Made by a program: the position numbers and the translations under genes. From Methanolobus zinderi (GTDB taxonomy: Archaea > Halobacteriota > Methanosarcinia > Methanosarcinales > Methanosarcinaceae), in assembly GCF_013388255.1 (NCBI RefSeq), contig NZ_CP058215.1:992001-1056000 (forward strand): 64,000 nucleotides of DNA, in the 5' to 3' direction. The notes beneath the pieces are model-generated. The model saw only the letters and a list, made by a program, of their open reading frames with translations, had not been told where the DNA came from and made no database searches. Of this stretch, positions 29,246 to 38,012 are shown in pieces. Within the stretch, counting starts at the first letter, position 1. Each line of letters starts with the position of its first letter.

Positions 29246-30061
29246 ATGAAAGCAAACAAAACATTTAATTTAAAAAAAGATAACCGGGCCCAGGTGGGAA
29301 TTGGTACTCTTATCATATTCATCGCCATGGTGCTCGTAGCAGCAGTAGCGGCTGCTGTTCTTATCCAGACATCCGGTGTACTGCAGCAAAAGGCTCAGTC
29401 AACCGGAAAACAGGCAACACAGGAAGTATCATCCAACCTGATGGTCAAGAATATCGAAGGTATACGTGCCAAGACTAACAGCACAAATATGTCTGATACA
29501 ATTGACCTTCTCAGACTCAAGGTAGGTCTGAATGTCGGAAGTGCTCCTGTGGACGTCAACCAGGTAGTTATCTCTATAACTGACGGTACAACTGCAAACA
29601 CACTGGTATATGCAGGAAACGAGAAATCATATGCAAGTGCTGGAAGCTCTAATGGTGCCATGGGTAACTTTACTGATACTGCATCAACCAATCTGAAAAC
29701 TCTTCTCACAAATGAAACGACAATTGATAGTACCCTGACAAATTCTCAAAAGTACTACACAGTTGAAAAGATACGTGATGAAGACGCATCATTCTCTCAG
29801 GCCAATCCTGTGATGAATACTGGTGATCTGATCACAGTCTATATTGCTACAACTTCTGATGAAGCGGTCAAAGGAAACTATAGTCAAGTGGGAACAGCTG
29901 ATGGTCTTGCTGCGTCAGGTCTCAAGTCTTCAAACCTTACTCTTGTTCCAAGGACAACCGTGAACATCGTCCTTACACCAGAATCCGGTGCTGCAACGAC
30001 TGCTGACTTTGTTGCTCCTTCATCATACGGTGTAAAGGAGACTGTACAGCTGTATCCATAA
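29246..30061 (+). CDS. arlB: Archaellin (flagellin), module 1 first gene
   Basis: 271 residues. The class III signal peptide ends KKDNRA before [20 protein letters not shown], the hydrophobic assembly helix; the prepilin peptidase ArlK should cut between Ala and Gln. A coiled N-terminal segment ([20 protein letters not shown]) precedes the beta-rich outer domain, and the protein ends [13 protein letters not shown], shared by all four copies. It builds the archaellum filament. The first ~130 codons are nearly identical to the gene at 32552. AGAGGAGGATC lies before the ATG. Confidence 0.95.
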   Translation: MKANKTFNLKKDNRAQVGIGTLIIFIAMVLVAAVAAAVLIQTSGVLQQKAQSTGKQATQEVSSNLMVKNIEGIRAKTNSTNMSDTIDLLRLKVGLNVGSAPVDVNQVVISITDGTTANTLVYAGNEKSYASAGSSNGAMGNFTDTASTNLKTLLTNETTIDSTLTNSQKYYTVEKIRDEDASFSQANPVMNTGDLITVYIATTSDEAVKGNYSQVGTADGLAASGLKSSNLTLVPRTTVNIVLTPESGAATTADFVAPSSYGVKETVQLYP

Positions 30062-30065
30062 ACAG

Positions 30066-30085
30066 AGTGTGATTAATTTCACACT
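30066..30085 (+). other. Intercistronic hairpin between archaellins of module 1
   Basis: AGTGTGA (30066-30072), loop TTAATT, TCACACT (30079-30085), followed by TTTT and then the next gene's GAGGTGAT. A perfect 7-base stem. It could attenuate read-through or stabilise the first archaellin's mRNA 3' end. Confidence 0.5.
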
Positions 30086-30103
30086 TTTAATGAGGTGATT
30101 ATA

Positions 30104-30883
30104 ATGAAAGCAAATCATAAAATATTCAATATGGATAACAGAGCTCAGGTAGGTATAGGTACTCTTATCATCTTCATTGCCATGGTACTTGTTGCCGCAG
30201 TGGCTGCAGCGGTTCTGATTCAAACATCTGGAACTCTTCAGCAAAAGGCTCAGTCAACCGGAAAGGAAGCAACTCAGGAAGTATCTTCCAACCTGATGGT
30301 AAAGAACATTGAAGGTGTCAGGGCTAAAAACAATTCAACCAGCATGGCAAACAATATTTCCCTGCTCAGGATGAAGGTCGGTCTGAACGTAGGCAGTTCT
30401 CCTGTAGATCTTAATCAGGTTGTAATTTCCATTACTGATGGTACAACTACAAACAATCTGATATATGCAAACAACGAACAGACATATGATGCGAAGATGG
30501 CAAACTTCTCTAGCACTGTAACTGCGTCAACAAACCTGAATGCACTGTTGAATAAGACCCAGACCCCTCCTGGTGATAATGCAAAATTCTTCTTCACGGT
30601 TGAAAAGATACGTGATGAAGACGGTTCATTTACTCAGGAGAAACCTGTGATGAATACCGGGGATCTGGTTACACTGTATATTTCGACAGTATCATCAGGC
30701 GACACAGGTTATTCAAAGATTGGTTCCATGAGTGTCAGTGGATTACTGGATAGTGGTCTTGTAATAAGTCCAAGGACATCTGTCAGTATAGTGCTAACAC
30801 CAGAATCTGGTGCAGCAACTACTGCAGACTTTGTAACACCGTCTTCCTACGGTACCAAAGAAACAGTACAACTCTATCCATAA
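30104..30883 (+). CDS. arlB: Archaellin (flagellin), module 1 second gene
   Basis: 259 residues from ATG 30104; a GTG at 30095 would overlap the Shine-Dalgarno sequence GAGGTGAT, so the ATG is preferred. Signal peptide MDNRA before [20 protein letters not shown], then the same coiled segment and C-terminus [13 protein letters not shown]. The outer domain differs from the first gene (a 12-residue shorter variable region), so it is probably a distinct minor or major filament subunit. A clear hairpin terminator overlaps its stop codon. Confidence 0.94.
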   Translation: MKANHKIFNMDNRAQVGIGTLIIFIAMVLVAAVAAAVLIQTSGTLQQKAQSTGKEATQEVSSNLMVKNIEGVRAKNNSTSMANNISLLRMKVGLNVGSSPVDLNQVVISITDGTTTNNLIYANNEQTYDAKMANFSSTVTASTNLNALLNKTQTPPGDNAKFFFTVEKIRDEDGSFTQEKPVMNTGDLVTLYISTVSSGDTGYSKIGSMSVSGLLDSGLVISPRTSVSIVLTPESGAATTADFVTPSSYGTKETVQLYP

Positions 30884-30909
30884 GGTGAGTAATCACCTTA
30901 TTTTTTTGT
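30881..30909 (+). terminator. Hairpin terminator after module 1 archaellins
   Basis: TAAGGTGA (30881-30888), loop GTAA, TCACCTTA (30893-30900), then seven T. The 8-base perfect stem includes the archaellin stop codon. It ends the module 1 transcript. Confidence 0.75.
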
Positions 30910-31237
30910 TTTTATTCATTCAACAGTTCACTATAATCTGTTTTTGCAGATTACAAAATAAACGATTTTCTTACATTTATGAAATTTATTTATGGTTTCT
31001 AATTCAAACAAAAATAGGAAACTAATTCTATGAAATTTATGTCTGCTGACTTAATACTTGAAATCAGACTTATGTTTAGCCTATATGTGTAAAATTTGAG
31101 TTTTAAGTATTGGTTGGATCTATTAGCTATTATATTACAGTCCAAATTGTGTACTAATCAGGTGTTCGTATTCAATTTAAAAGTAAAATAAAATGATGAT
31201 GCCAGCAATAATATTTTTTATATAGTTGAAATGGTAC
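30910..31237. other. Intergenic region between archaellin modules
   Basis: About 330 AT-rich bases with no credible gene. It lies between convergent units (archaellin terminator on the left, winged-helix gene end on the right). I see no repeat ends or tRNA-like structure that would explain the module duplication. Confidence 0.4.
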
Positions 31238-31600
31238 TTACGGCATCCTTTCGATAATTTCGCCCATTCTCTTATTCTTTTTGTAGAATGCAGTGCTGTC
31301 TTTGAGGAAATTTGATGCAGTAATTCCTTTGTCAGTAATGACATAGCCGCCTCTTTTTACCTTTTCAGCAAGTCCCTCAAGCTGAAATACTGTTTTCATT
31401 TTACTGCCGATGCTTCCTTTGTCTGCAAACTGATCAGTATACTTTCTGATTTCAGCGAACTCGGTAATTTTGCCTTCATTCTTCCCGAGTACTCGCAGAA
31501 TTATCCTGTACTGGATGTCGCCCGGACCCTGATGTATTCCAAGGGACTGATAGAATACCGCAACTTCCTGTTCCAGCTTGACATCTATATCTTCAGACAT
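31238..31600 (-). CDS. Winged-helix protein coupled to the 7TM gene
   Basis: 120 residues from ATG 31600. This start overlaps the 7TM stop (ATGTCTGA) and has GGAGAGG before it; an ATG at 31624 is possible but less fitting. A helical core (YRIILRVLGKNEGKITEFAEI) and the hairpin GGYVITDKGI suggest a winged helix, followed by a basic tail. It may be a DNA-binding output of the 7TM protein or a transcription factor for archaellins. Module 1 has no such gene. I do not recognise a named family. Confidence 0.55.
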   Translation of the reverse strand: MSEDIDVKLEQEVAVFYQSLGIHQGPGDIQYRIILRVLGKNEGKITEFAEIRKYTDQFADKGSIGSKMKTVFQLEGLAEKVKRGGYVITDKGITASNFLKDSTAFYKKNKRMGEIIERMP

Positions 31601-32396
31601 CGATATCCTCTCCGTCTTCACCATTCATATCATCGATGTCTTTCGGACTCTCATAAAGCTCATATGAGTACCTTTTTATTCCGAGTTTTTCCTGGAGTGT
31701 CATTGGTGGGAAGTAGGCCAGGAAGGCCTGTACTGTTCCAATCAGCACGAATATTCTGGCAGCAAGCTGCATTGCATCTATCAGTGTGATCATGTCCGTC
31801 AGCATAAAATCAAAAACAAAAGAAATTGCTACGAGTGGTAACGCTGTTCTGTAACGCAGGCGTTTTGGCATACGCTGAAGGAAGATCAGGAATAGAAGTC
31901 CAAGTATCATTGCGGTGGGGATGACAAAAAGTCCCATGAGATATATGCTTATTGCAATATCGCTATTGATCATGAACAGAGATGAAAAATCAGAAACTTC
32001 AGGTCCTATAACTCCTCTGGTATATAAAAAGGTCAAATATGAAACTCCGAAGAATACAAAAAGCAGTGAAGTATATGCGCTGATCCTTTTATCTCCAACG
32101 ATTACATACATTATGAAAAAGACAAGAGGTACACTGACAAATGAGAACGGTATGGCCGCCAGATTATACATCATGAAATCCAGTGTCGGATTTCCCATGT
32201 ATGCAGCAATCATCCTTACTGTTGTGGGCAGGTATGTCAGACCCACAAGTGACCACAAAACAACCAGTGACCATAATGCAGGCTTGCTCTTTTCAGAATG
32301 CTCTTCTTCACTGCGTGCAAGTACCCATGCAAAGGCAAATGATGATATAGTTATTGCAAAACAAATTGTCGCATTCAATAAAAGGCCTGCACTCAT
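31593..32396 (-). CDS. Seven-transmembrane hypothetical protein, archaellin-linked, copy 2
   Basis: 267 residues, a full-length paralogue of the protein at 28277: seven hydrophobic segments and the shared segments MPKRLRYRTALPLVAISFVF, YLMGLFVIPTAMILGLL and FPPMTLQEKLGI. The C-terminal tail is acidic (DDMNGEDGEDIDV). The stop overlaps the start of the winged-helix gene. It diverges from the archaellin at 32552, as copy 1 does from its archaellin, so the gene pair was duplicated as a unit. Confidence 0.6.
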   Translation of the reverse strand: MSAGLLLNATICFAITISSFAFAWVLARSEEEHSEKSKPALWSLVVLWSLVGLTYLPTTVRMIAAYMGNPTLDFMMYNLAAIPFSFVSVPLVFFIMYVIVGDKRISAYTSLLFVFFGVSYLTFLYTRGVIGPEVSDFSSLFMINSDIAISIYLMGLFVIPTAMILGLLFLIFLQRMPKRLRYRTALPLVAISFVFDFMLTDMITLIDAMQLAARIFVLIGTVQAFLAYFPPMTLQEKLGIKRYSYELYESPKDIDDMNGEDGEDIDV

Positions 32397-32463
32397 CTCA
32401 TCCCTCTTATTTTTATTTATACATTGTTAATATATAATATTTGCTAGGCTTTTATTCTTTGTG

Positions 32464-32505
32464 TTTGTTGTTTGAGATTTCCAACCAAATCGTATATATA
32501 TTATT
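32464..32505 (+). promoter_or_regulatory. Archaellin promoter 2: conserved 27-base element plus TATA box
   Basis: Positions 32464-32490 repeat the element at 29149-29175 exactly, followed by CGTATATATATTA as TATA box. The ATG at 32552 is preceded by GGAGATC. The flanks on both sides of the element are far less similar, which argues for selection on the element. Confidence 0.65.
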
Positions 32506-32551
32506 GTAGAATATATAAATACATCCATATATTTGGAATAGGAGATCGTAC

Positions 32552-33364
32552 ATGAAAGCAAACAAAACATTTAATTTAAAAAAAGATAACCGGGCCCAGG
32601 TGGGAATTGGTACTCTTATCATATTCATCGCCATGGTGCTCGTAGCAGCAGTAGCGGCTGCTGTTCTTATCCAGACATCCGGTGTACTGCAGCAAAAGGC
32701 TCAGTCAACCGGAAAACAGGCAACACAGGAAGTATCATCCAACCTGATGGTCAAGAATATCGAAGGTATACGTGCCAAGACAAACAGCACGAATATGTCT
32801 GATACAATTGACCTTCTCAGACTCAAGGTAGGTCTGAATGTCGGAAGTGCTCCTGTGGACGTCAACCAGGTAGTTATCTCTATAACTGACGGTACAACTG
32901 CAAACACACTGGTATATGCAGGAAACGAGAAATCATATGCAAGTGCTGGAAGCTCTAATGGAAAAATGAATCCTTTTGGTGGTGTAGCAGCAACTAACCT
33001 GGAAACACTTTTGACAGGTGAGACTTTGATAGATAGTACAAACCTGACAAATTCTCAGAAGTATTACACAGTTGAAAAGATACGTGATGAAGATGCATCA
33101 TTCTCCCAGGCCAATCCTGTAATGAACACTGGTGATCTGATCACGGTCTATATCGCCACTACATCTGATGCAGCAGTTTCTGGAAACTATAGTACAGTAG
33201 GAACTGCTGACGGTCTGTCCGGACTTAAGTCCTCAGAGCTTAATCTTGTTCCAAGGACTACCGTGAATATCGTTCTTACACCGGAATCTGGTGCTGCAAC
33301 AACTGCTGACTTTGTTGCTCCGTCTTCATACGGTGTAAAGGAAACAGTGCAACTGTATCCATAA
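32552..33364 (+). CDS. arlB: Archaellin (flagellin), module 2 first gene
   Basis: 270 residues. From the start through about residue 130 the DNA is nearly identical to the gene at 29246, including the signal peptide KKDNRA and the helix [21 protein letters not shown] variable stretch (near 32960-33050) then differs, and the C-terminal third is again close ([13 protein letters not shown]). This pattern points to recent duplication or gene conversion with a diversifying surface segment. It is followed by a hairpin and another archaellin. Confidence 0.95.
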   Translation: MKANKTFNLKKDNRAQVGIGTLIIFIAMVLVAAVAAAVLIQTSGVLQQKAQSTGKQATQEVSSNLMVKNIEGIRAKTNSTNMSDTIDLLRLKVGLNVGSAPVDVNQVVISITDGTTANTLVYAGNEKSYASAGSSNGKMNPFGGVAATNLETLLTGETLIDSTNLTNSQKYYTVEKIRDEDASFSQANPVMNTGDLITVYIATTSDAAVSGNYSTVGTADGLSGLKSSELNLVPRTTVNIVLTPESGAATTADFVAPSSYGVKETVQLYP

Positions 33365-33366
33365 GC

Positions 33367-33402
33367 AAATCATTGATGTGCGTACTGCACATCATTTGAT
33401 TT
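33367..33402 (+). other. Intercistronic hairpin between archaellins of module 2
   Basis: TGATGTGC (33374-33381), loop GTACT, GCACATCA (33387-33394), extended by AAATCA/TGATTT beyond a small internal loop. It sits at the same place as the module 1 hairpin but the sequence is unrelated, which supports a conserved structural role. Confidence 0.5.
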
Positions 33403-33416
33403 CTTGAGGAGGATCT

Positions 33417-34196
33417 ATGATATCTGTTCATAAATTGCTTAGTAAGGATAACAGTGCTCAGATCGGTATTGGTACTCTGATTATATTCATTGCCATGGTA
33501 CTCATTGCGGCAGTGGCTGCTTCGGTCCTGATACAGACATCAGGTATGCTTCAACAACAGGCACAGTCCACTGGTAAACAGGCTACTCAGGAAGTATCGT
33601 CGAATCTCATTGTCAAAAGTATAGAGGGGATCCGTGCAAACGATAATTCAAGCAGTATCGCAGGTAACGTTTCTTTGCTGAAGATCAGGGTGGGACTTAA
33701 TGTCGGTAGTTCTCCTGTTGATCTTAACCAGCTTATACTTACCATCTCTGACGGGACCAACACCAACGATCTGATATATGCTAACAATGACAAGACCTAT
33801 GGTTCTGTTATGGCTGATTTCTCTGTTGATGCCAATGCAAGTACCAATCTGGAAAAACTGCTGACTGCATCAGGAACTCCGGGTGATAATGCAAAATACT
33901 TCTTTACCGTGCAGAAAATACGTGACGAAGATAAATCATTTTCACAGGAAAACCCGATCATGAATAAGGGTGATCTGGTGACGATTTATGTATCTGCGGT
34001 TTCTGACGGGGATCTGTCTTATTCCACTATAGACAGTATATCAGTAAGTGGATCACAAAAAGATTCAAATCTGGACATAGGGCCGCGTACCACAGTAAGT
34101 ATGGTGCTCACTCCTGAAGCAGGAGCAACCACAGTCGCTGAATTCCTGACTCCGTCATCTTACGGAACAAAGGAAACCATACAGCTATATCCATAA
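33417..34196 (+). CDS. arlB: Archaellin (flagellin), module 2 second gene
   Basis: 259 residues, matching the second gene of module 1 in length. Signal peptide SKDNSA before [20 protein letters not shown]; Ser replaces the usual Arg at -2, which may slow ArlK cleavage. The rest follows the family to [24 protein letters not shown] precedes the ATG. It is the most diverged of the four copies. The EF-hand secreted protein gene follows closely. Confidence 0.93.
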   Translation: MISVHKLLSKDNSAQIGIGTLIIFIAMVLIAAVAASVLIQTSGMLQQQAQSTGKQATQEVSSNLIVKSIEGIRANDNSSSIAGNVSLLKIRVGLNVGSSPVDLNQLILTISDGTNTNDLIYANNDKTYGSVMADFSVDANASTNLEKLLTASGTPGDNAKYFFTVQKIRDEDKSFSQENPIMNKGDLVTIYVSAVSDGDLSYSTIDSISVSGSQKDSNLDIGPRTTVSMVLTPEAGATTVAEFLTPSSYGTKETIQLYP

Positions 34197-34220
34197 ATGC
34201 AGTTTAATGGAGATATCAGT

Positions 34221-34895
34221 ATGCTGGTAAAACGAGTGATCATGTTCGTTATGTGCTTGAGTCTATGCCTGATGCTCACTGCATCAGGTGAATCTTCATT
34301 TACAAATGATATAAGAATATCCGGGCAAACGATTGATTTTGCCATACATGAGTACTACTCCGGTAATGATTCCCGAGAATTCAAGGAATCCCTTGATATC
34401 AATGAAGACGGATTTGTAAACTCATCGGAAACTGAATTCTTCTTTAGTTCATTCCAGGGTAAAAAACTGGATCAATACAGAGGATATGTCATAGCAGACG
34501 ACGGAAATACGGACTTGTCTATGGACTCATTCGATATAGAGCTGAATGGCGAAGTCGGTGAAGTGGATACGTCTGATATGAGCGTAACAGTTTCTATTAA
34601 CTATAGAACAAATTCTTCATTTTCCAGAGGTAACCACAATATATGGATACTGGGTCATCCTTCTATAAACCATATGAGTATCACTCTCCCGGAGGATGCA
34701 CAACTGCATTCTTATGATGGGCTTGATAACTCTTCGGTATCGGTAGAGAATGACAGAATTATACTGGAAGGTGTGAGTGGTATTCGTTCATTTAATGTGG
34801 ATGACCGACTCACATATGAGTATGCAGTTTCAATGGATATCAGGAATGGGTTTTTCCTTGCAGATATGTCTGTATTTAGTTTTCTGTATTCCTGA
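34221..34895 (+). CDS. Secreted protein with one EF-hand/dockerin-like loop
   Basis: About 224 residues from ATG 34221 (GGAGAT seven bases before; an ATG at 34197 is also in frame). Signal peptide MLVKRVIMFVMCLSLCLML. DINEDGFVNSSE near residue 60 is a textbook 12-residue calcium loop with acidic or oxygen ligands at 1, 3, 5, 9 and 12. The remainder is beta-rich (SMSVTVSINYRTNSSF). No membrane anchor, so it may be free or attached to the cell surface or archaellum. It follows the last archaellin by 24 bases and is likely cotranscribed. I do not know a named family. Confidence 0.6.
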   Translation: MLVKRVIMFVMCLSLCLMLTASGESSFTNDIRISGQTIDFAIHEYYSGNDSREFKESLDINEDGFVNSSETEFFFSSFQGKKLDQYRGYVIADDGNTDLSMDSFDIELNGEVGEVDTSDMSVTVSINYRTNSSFSRGNHNIWILGHPSINHMSITLPEDAQLHSYDGLDNSSVSVENDRIILEGVSGIRSFNVDDRLTYEYAVSMDIRNGFFLADMSVFSFLYS

Positions 34896-35019
34896 TTCTG
34901 ACTTTTATTAATTTTTATATTTTTATTTTATATGTATGAATATAATTAAGTACTAGTTCTACATAGTATATTATTATTAATATTAAATATGCTTAAAATA
35001 TAATCCTTCAGGTGCTTAC

Positions 35020-35967
35020 ATGAATTCCAGATATCCTTCAATATTGCTAATCATATTTCTTCTTGTAGCGTCAAGCGGTTGTGCAAGCCAGCCTCCGGAA
35101 GAAGCTGTGTCGGATACAGTAACAGGTTTTTTAGAGGCTATTAATGAAGGTGACTTCAATTCGGCATATAATATGTATGAAGGGAAGGACTTTCTGGCTG
35201 TTGCAAGTGTAGAGATGATCTTTGCAAACAAGGGAATCGAACCGGGAAGTATTAACAATATAGAAATCGTCTCTCTGGAGGTTGTTGATAAGCTGGCTTT
35301 TGTAACTGCAGAATGCAGTGTTTCCTCGGTTGACCTGACAGGTAATCAGCTAGATGAAGCAAAGACGATGCCTATTTATTTCGGTTTACAGAATACCGAT
35401 CTGGGCTGGATTATAACCCGGGTTACGTTCAATGCTCCCCTTACAGTTGAGGACGCCGAGGTTGTTGACATCGAGGTTGAGTCCACGCCCGTTGATACGA
35501 TCGCAGATAATGCTCCTGTGATCTCTGCATTTGCTTTCGTTATGCTAGGTATGGGAGTTTACCTTGACAGGAAAGACAAATCAAAGAAAAAGGAGAGTAG
35601 CAGGACCATAGATGTTTCCGGAGCAACTGCTATGCAAAAAGAGGTGATTGCCCAGTATGTCAGGATAATACCTGCTCAGGGAGTTACCGCCGGTAAGAAT
35701 ACAACCGTGGATGTCTGGGTAAAGAACTTTGCCCAGCAGCCATATGAGAATTTTGCGGTCAAAGCCAAGTTCGGGAACACTGTGGAAGTTGAAAATATAA
35801 ATCTCTTCTTTGATAATATCGCTCCGGGACAAACCGTAAAGAAGACATGGGTAATCAAACCCAAGGTCGCAGGCTGGACGTCCATAGAAGAACCTACTGC
35901 GGTTTTCGAGTATATGGGTACGAAATACATAGGTGTACTGGACCCTGTATGGATACAGGTTCAATAA
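35020..35967 (+). CDS. Lipoprotein with NTF2-like, membrane and CARDB-like domains
   Basis: 315 residues. Signal peptide ends in the lipobox-like VASSGCAS near residue 20. Residues 28-140 resemble the NTF2/DUF4878 fold (VTGFLEAINEGDFNSAYNMY). A membrane segment near 165-182 (VISAFAFVMLGMGVYLD) is followed by lysines, then a C-terminal domain (TTVDVWVKNFAQQPYENFAV) of the Ig-like CARDB/archaellum-stalk type. The two-sided topology is unusual: lipid-anchored outside domain, then a C-terminal domain predicted inside unless the orientation flips. A TATA-like stretch is near 34985-35003. It starts the long plus-strand run. Confidence 0.6.
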   Translation: MNSRYPSILLIIFLLVASSGCASQPPEEAVSDTVTGFLEAINEGDFNSAYNMYEGKDFLAVASVEMIFANKGIEPGSINNIEIVSLEVVDKLAFVTAECSVSSVDLTGNQLDEAKTMPIYFGLQNTDLGWIITRVTFNAPLTVEDAEVVDIEVESTPVDTIADNAPVISAFAFVMLGMGVYLDRKDKSKKKESSRTIDVSGATAMQKEVIAQYVRIIPAQGVTAGKNTTVDVWVKNFAQQPYENFAVKAKFGNTVEVENINLFFDNIAPGQTVKKTWVIKPKVAGWTSIEEPTAVFEYMGTKYIGVLDPVWIQVQ

Positions 35968-35991
35968 TACCTTTTGCGGGGTGACAATTCT

Positions 35992-38004
35992 TTGACCGAA
36001 AAACAGGGAGAAAAGGGTGTAGGGGAATCACAGAAGAATGATCCGGATGCTCTCAGGCAAAAGTTAAATGAGGCAATATCGTCTCATTTTTCAGGTGGCT
36101 CTCCAAAAGGTTCTGCTCAGGACAGCGTGCAGAATGGATCACTGATTGATATTGTAAAAGATGAACTGGATGAGTCTAACAGTTCAACATTTAACGAAGG
36201 GCAAATTGATGAGGATACAGGTGCGGAATCCGAAGCATCGGTAGTAGAAATATCTGTAGTTGAAAAAGTTAAAACAAAAGTTGAAACTTTTAATGGAGAA
36301 CCAGAAGACCTGAATGTTCATGATTCTGAAGCAGAGGTTAATTTTGACACCAATCTGTTTTCAGATGCATTTGAAGAAATTGAATACCAGTCGGTTGACA
36401 TTGAAATTGATGAGGAAAAAGGCTCACCAGTGGATGAAGATGATTCCAGATATGCGCAGATAGTTCAGAAAGCTTTGAAATCCTCTACGAAATCAAGGGT
36501 GGAAACGGTTCTTGATCCTGAAATAATGGATGAAGAAACTGAGGTCATGCGAAATGTCACCGAAAATAAAGAAAACAAAACTGAGGTTTTGGAAAAAGAA
36601 ACAGTTTCTGATGTCAATGTGGAAATTAAAAATCCGTTTTCCAGTGAAAAGGATATTTCTTTTGGTACTGTTTCAAAAAAGGACTCGATATCAGATTCAG
36701 TTTCACCTGACCGGGATATTTTGCTTAAAGAATCTATTGTAAAGAAGTATGGCAGCAAAGACACAAAAGCGGAGATTCTGGAGGAGCTAAAGAGAAAACA
36801 GGCGATTAGTTCAAAGGCCAGAAACCCGATTGGTAAAAACCAGAATATCTTTAGAAAAACTGAAGTTATAAATGAAAGAGAAAAGCAAACTCCTGCGGAC
36901 ATTTCTTTGAAGAAAAGCACAACAGATGATTCTGATCCTGAAATTGTATTTCTGTACAGTGAAAAACATCTGGAACATGATCCGTCTTCTCTTTCTATCA
37001 AGGCACATGAGAATCCGGAACGTCTGATCAAAGCTATGTGGTATCTTGAAAAAAGCGGTATTTTCAAACGTGAACAGTGTACTCTGACCAGTGATTTTGA
37101 GATGGCTACAGAAGAAGATCTTTTAAGGGCTCATGATGACTCATATGTTGAATTTGTGAGGTCTTATTCATCTGCAGGAGGTGGTTTCCTTGGTGATAGC
37201 ACTTACATGACACCCGGATCATATGATGTTGCGAAGACATCTGCCGGAGCTGCCATTAAGGCAGGTTCTCTTGTGGCTGAAGGTAAATACCCTTATGCAT
37301 TTGTGATGACCCGGCCTCCGGGACACCATGCAAGCAGAAGCAAATACGGTGGATTCTGTCTCTTTAACAACGTAGCAATCCTTGCCAGATACCTGCAGAA
37401 AAAGAAGGGTGTGGGAAAGGTTATGGTCATAGACTGGGACGCACATGCAGGGGATGGGACCATGGATATATTCTATGAGGATCCCACGGTCATGCTTGTA
37501 TCCCTGCATCGCGACCCGCATGGATTCTATCCCAGAAAAGGTTTCTCAAAAGAAACCGGGGAAGGAGCAGGCAAGGGTTATACGGTAAATGTGGAAATGC
37601 CTGTAGGAGCAGGAGATGAGGATTATGAACTTGCTTTTGGAGAAGTTGTTATGCCTCTGATTAAGAGCTTTGCTCCGGAATTTGTTATCTGTTCCTGTGG
37701 TTTCGATGCATATTATAAAGAAAAGAACATAGGCCTGAGCCTCACATCAGAGGGCTTTTACAAAATGACATCTATGCTCAGGTCCCTTTATAAGAAAAAC
37801 TTTGTTCTCATGATGGAAGGGGGCTATCATGACTTTAACGGGCAGTTGTGTCATAGCGTGTTGAGTGCATTGCTTGGTGAAGAAAACCCCGTGAAGGATA
37901 AGCCGGAGATTTCCAGTTTCAAAAGAAATCAGCAAAAGCAGATTCTTGCTGAAACAAAAAAGAAGCTCGAAGAACTGAAAGAGATAATATCTTTGCCGGC
38001 ATGA
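35992..38004 (+). CDS. HDAC-family deacetylase with long acidic N-terminal extension
   Basis: About 670 residues from TTG 35992 (GGGGTGA just upstream; a TTG at 35974 is less likely). Residues 1 to ~310 are low-complexity, acidic and probably disordered (VNFDTNLFSDAFEEIEYQSV is typical). The HDAC domain spans ~315-640 with RPPGHHA (catalytic His pair), DWDAHAGDGT (zinc Asp and His), GFDAYY (third zinc ligand) and EGGYH (transition-state Tyr). All catalytic residues are present. Family members remove acetyl groups from lysines or polyamines. The extension is not found in ordinary archaeal HDAC-like proteins. The next gene is a second HDAC. Confidence 0.88.
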   Translation: MTEKQGEKGVGESQKNDPDALRQKLNEAISSHFSGGSPKGSAQDSVQNGSLIDIVKDELDESNSSTFNEGQIDEDTGAESEASVVEISVVEKVKTKVETFNGEPEDLNVHDSEAEVNFDTNLFSDAFEEIEYQSVDIEIDEEKGSPVDEDDSRYAQIVQKALKSSTKSRVETVLDPEIMDEETEVMRNVTENKENKTEVLEKETVSDVNVEIKNPFSSEKDISFGTVSKKDSISDSVSPDRDILLKESIVKKYGSKDTKAEILEELKRKQAISSKARNPIGKNQNIFRKTEVINEREKQTPADISLKKSTTDDSDPEIVFLYSEKHLEHDPSSLSIKAHENPERLIKAMWYLEKSGIFKREQCTLTSDFEMATEEDLLRAHDDSYVEFVRSYSSAGGGFLGDSTYMTPGSYDVAKTSAGAAIKAGSLVAEGKYPYAFVMTRPPGHHASRSKYGGFCLFNNVAILARYLQKKKGVGKVMVIDWDAHAGDGTMDIFYEDPTVMLVSLHRDPHGFYPRKGFSKETGEGAGKGYTVNVEMPVGAGDEDYELAFGEVVMPLIKSFAPEFVICSCGFDAYYKEKNIGLSLTSEGFYKMTSMLRSLYKKNFVLMMEGGYHDFNGQLCHSVLSALLGEENPVKDKPEISSFKRNQQKQILAETKKKLEELKEIISLPA

Positions 38005-38012
38005 GGTGTCTG

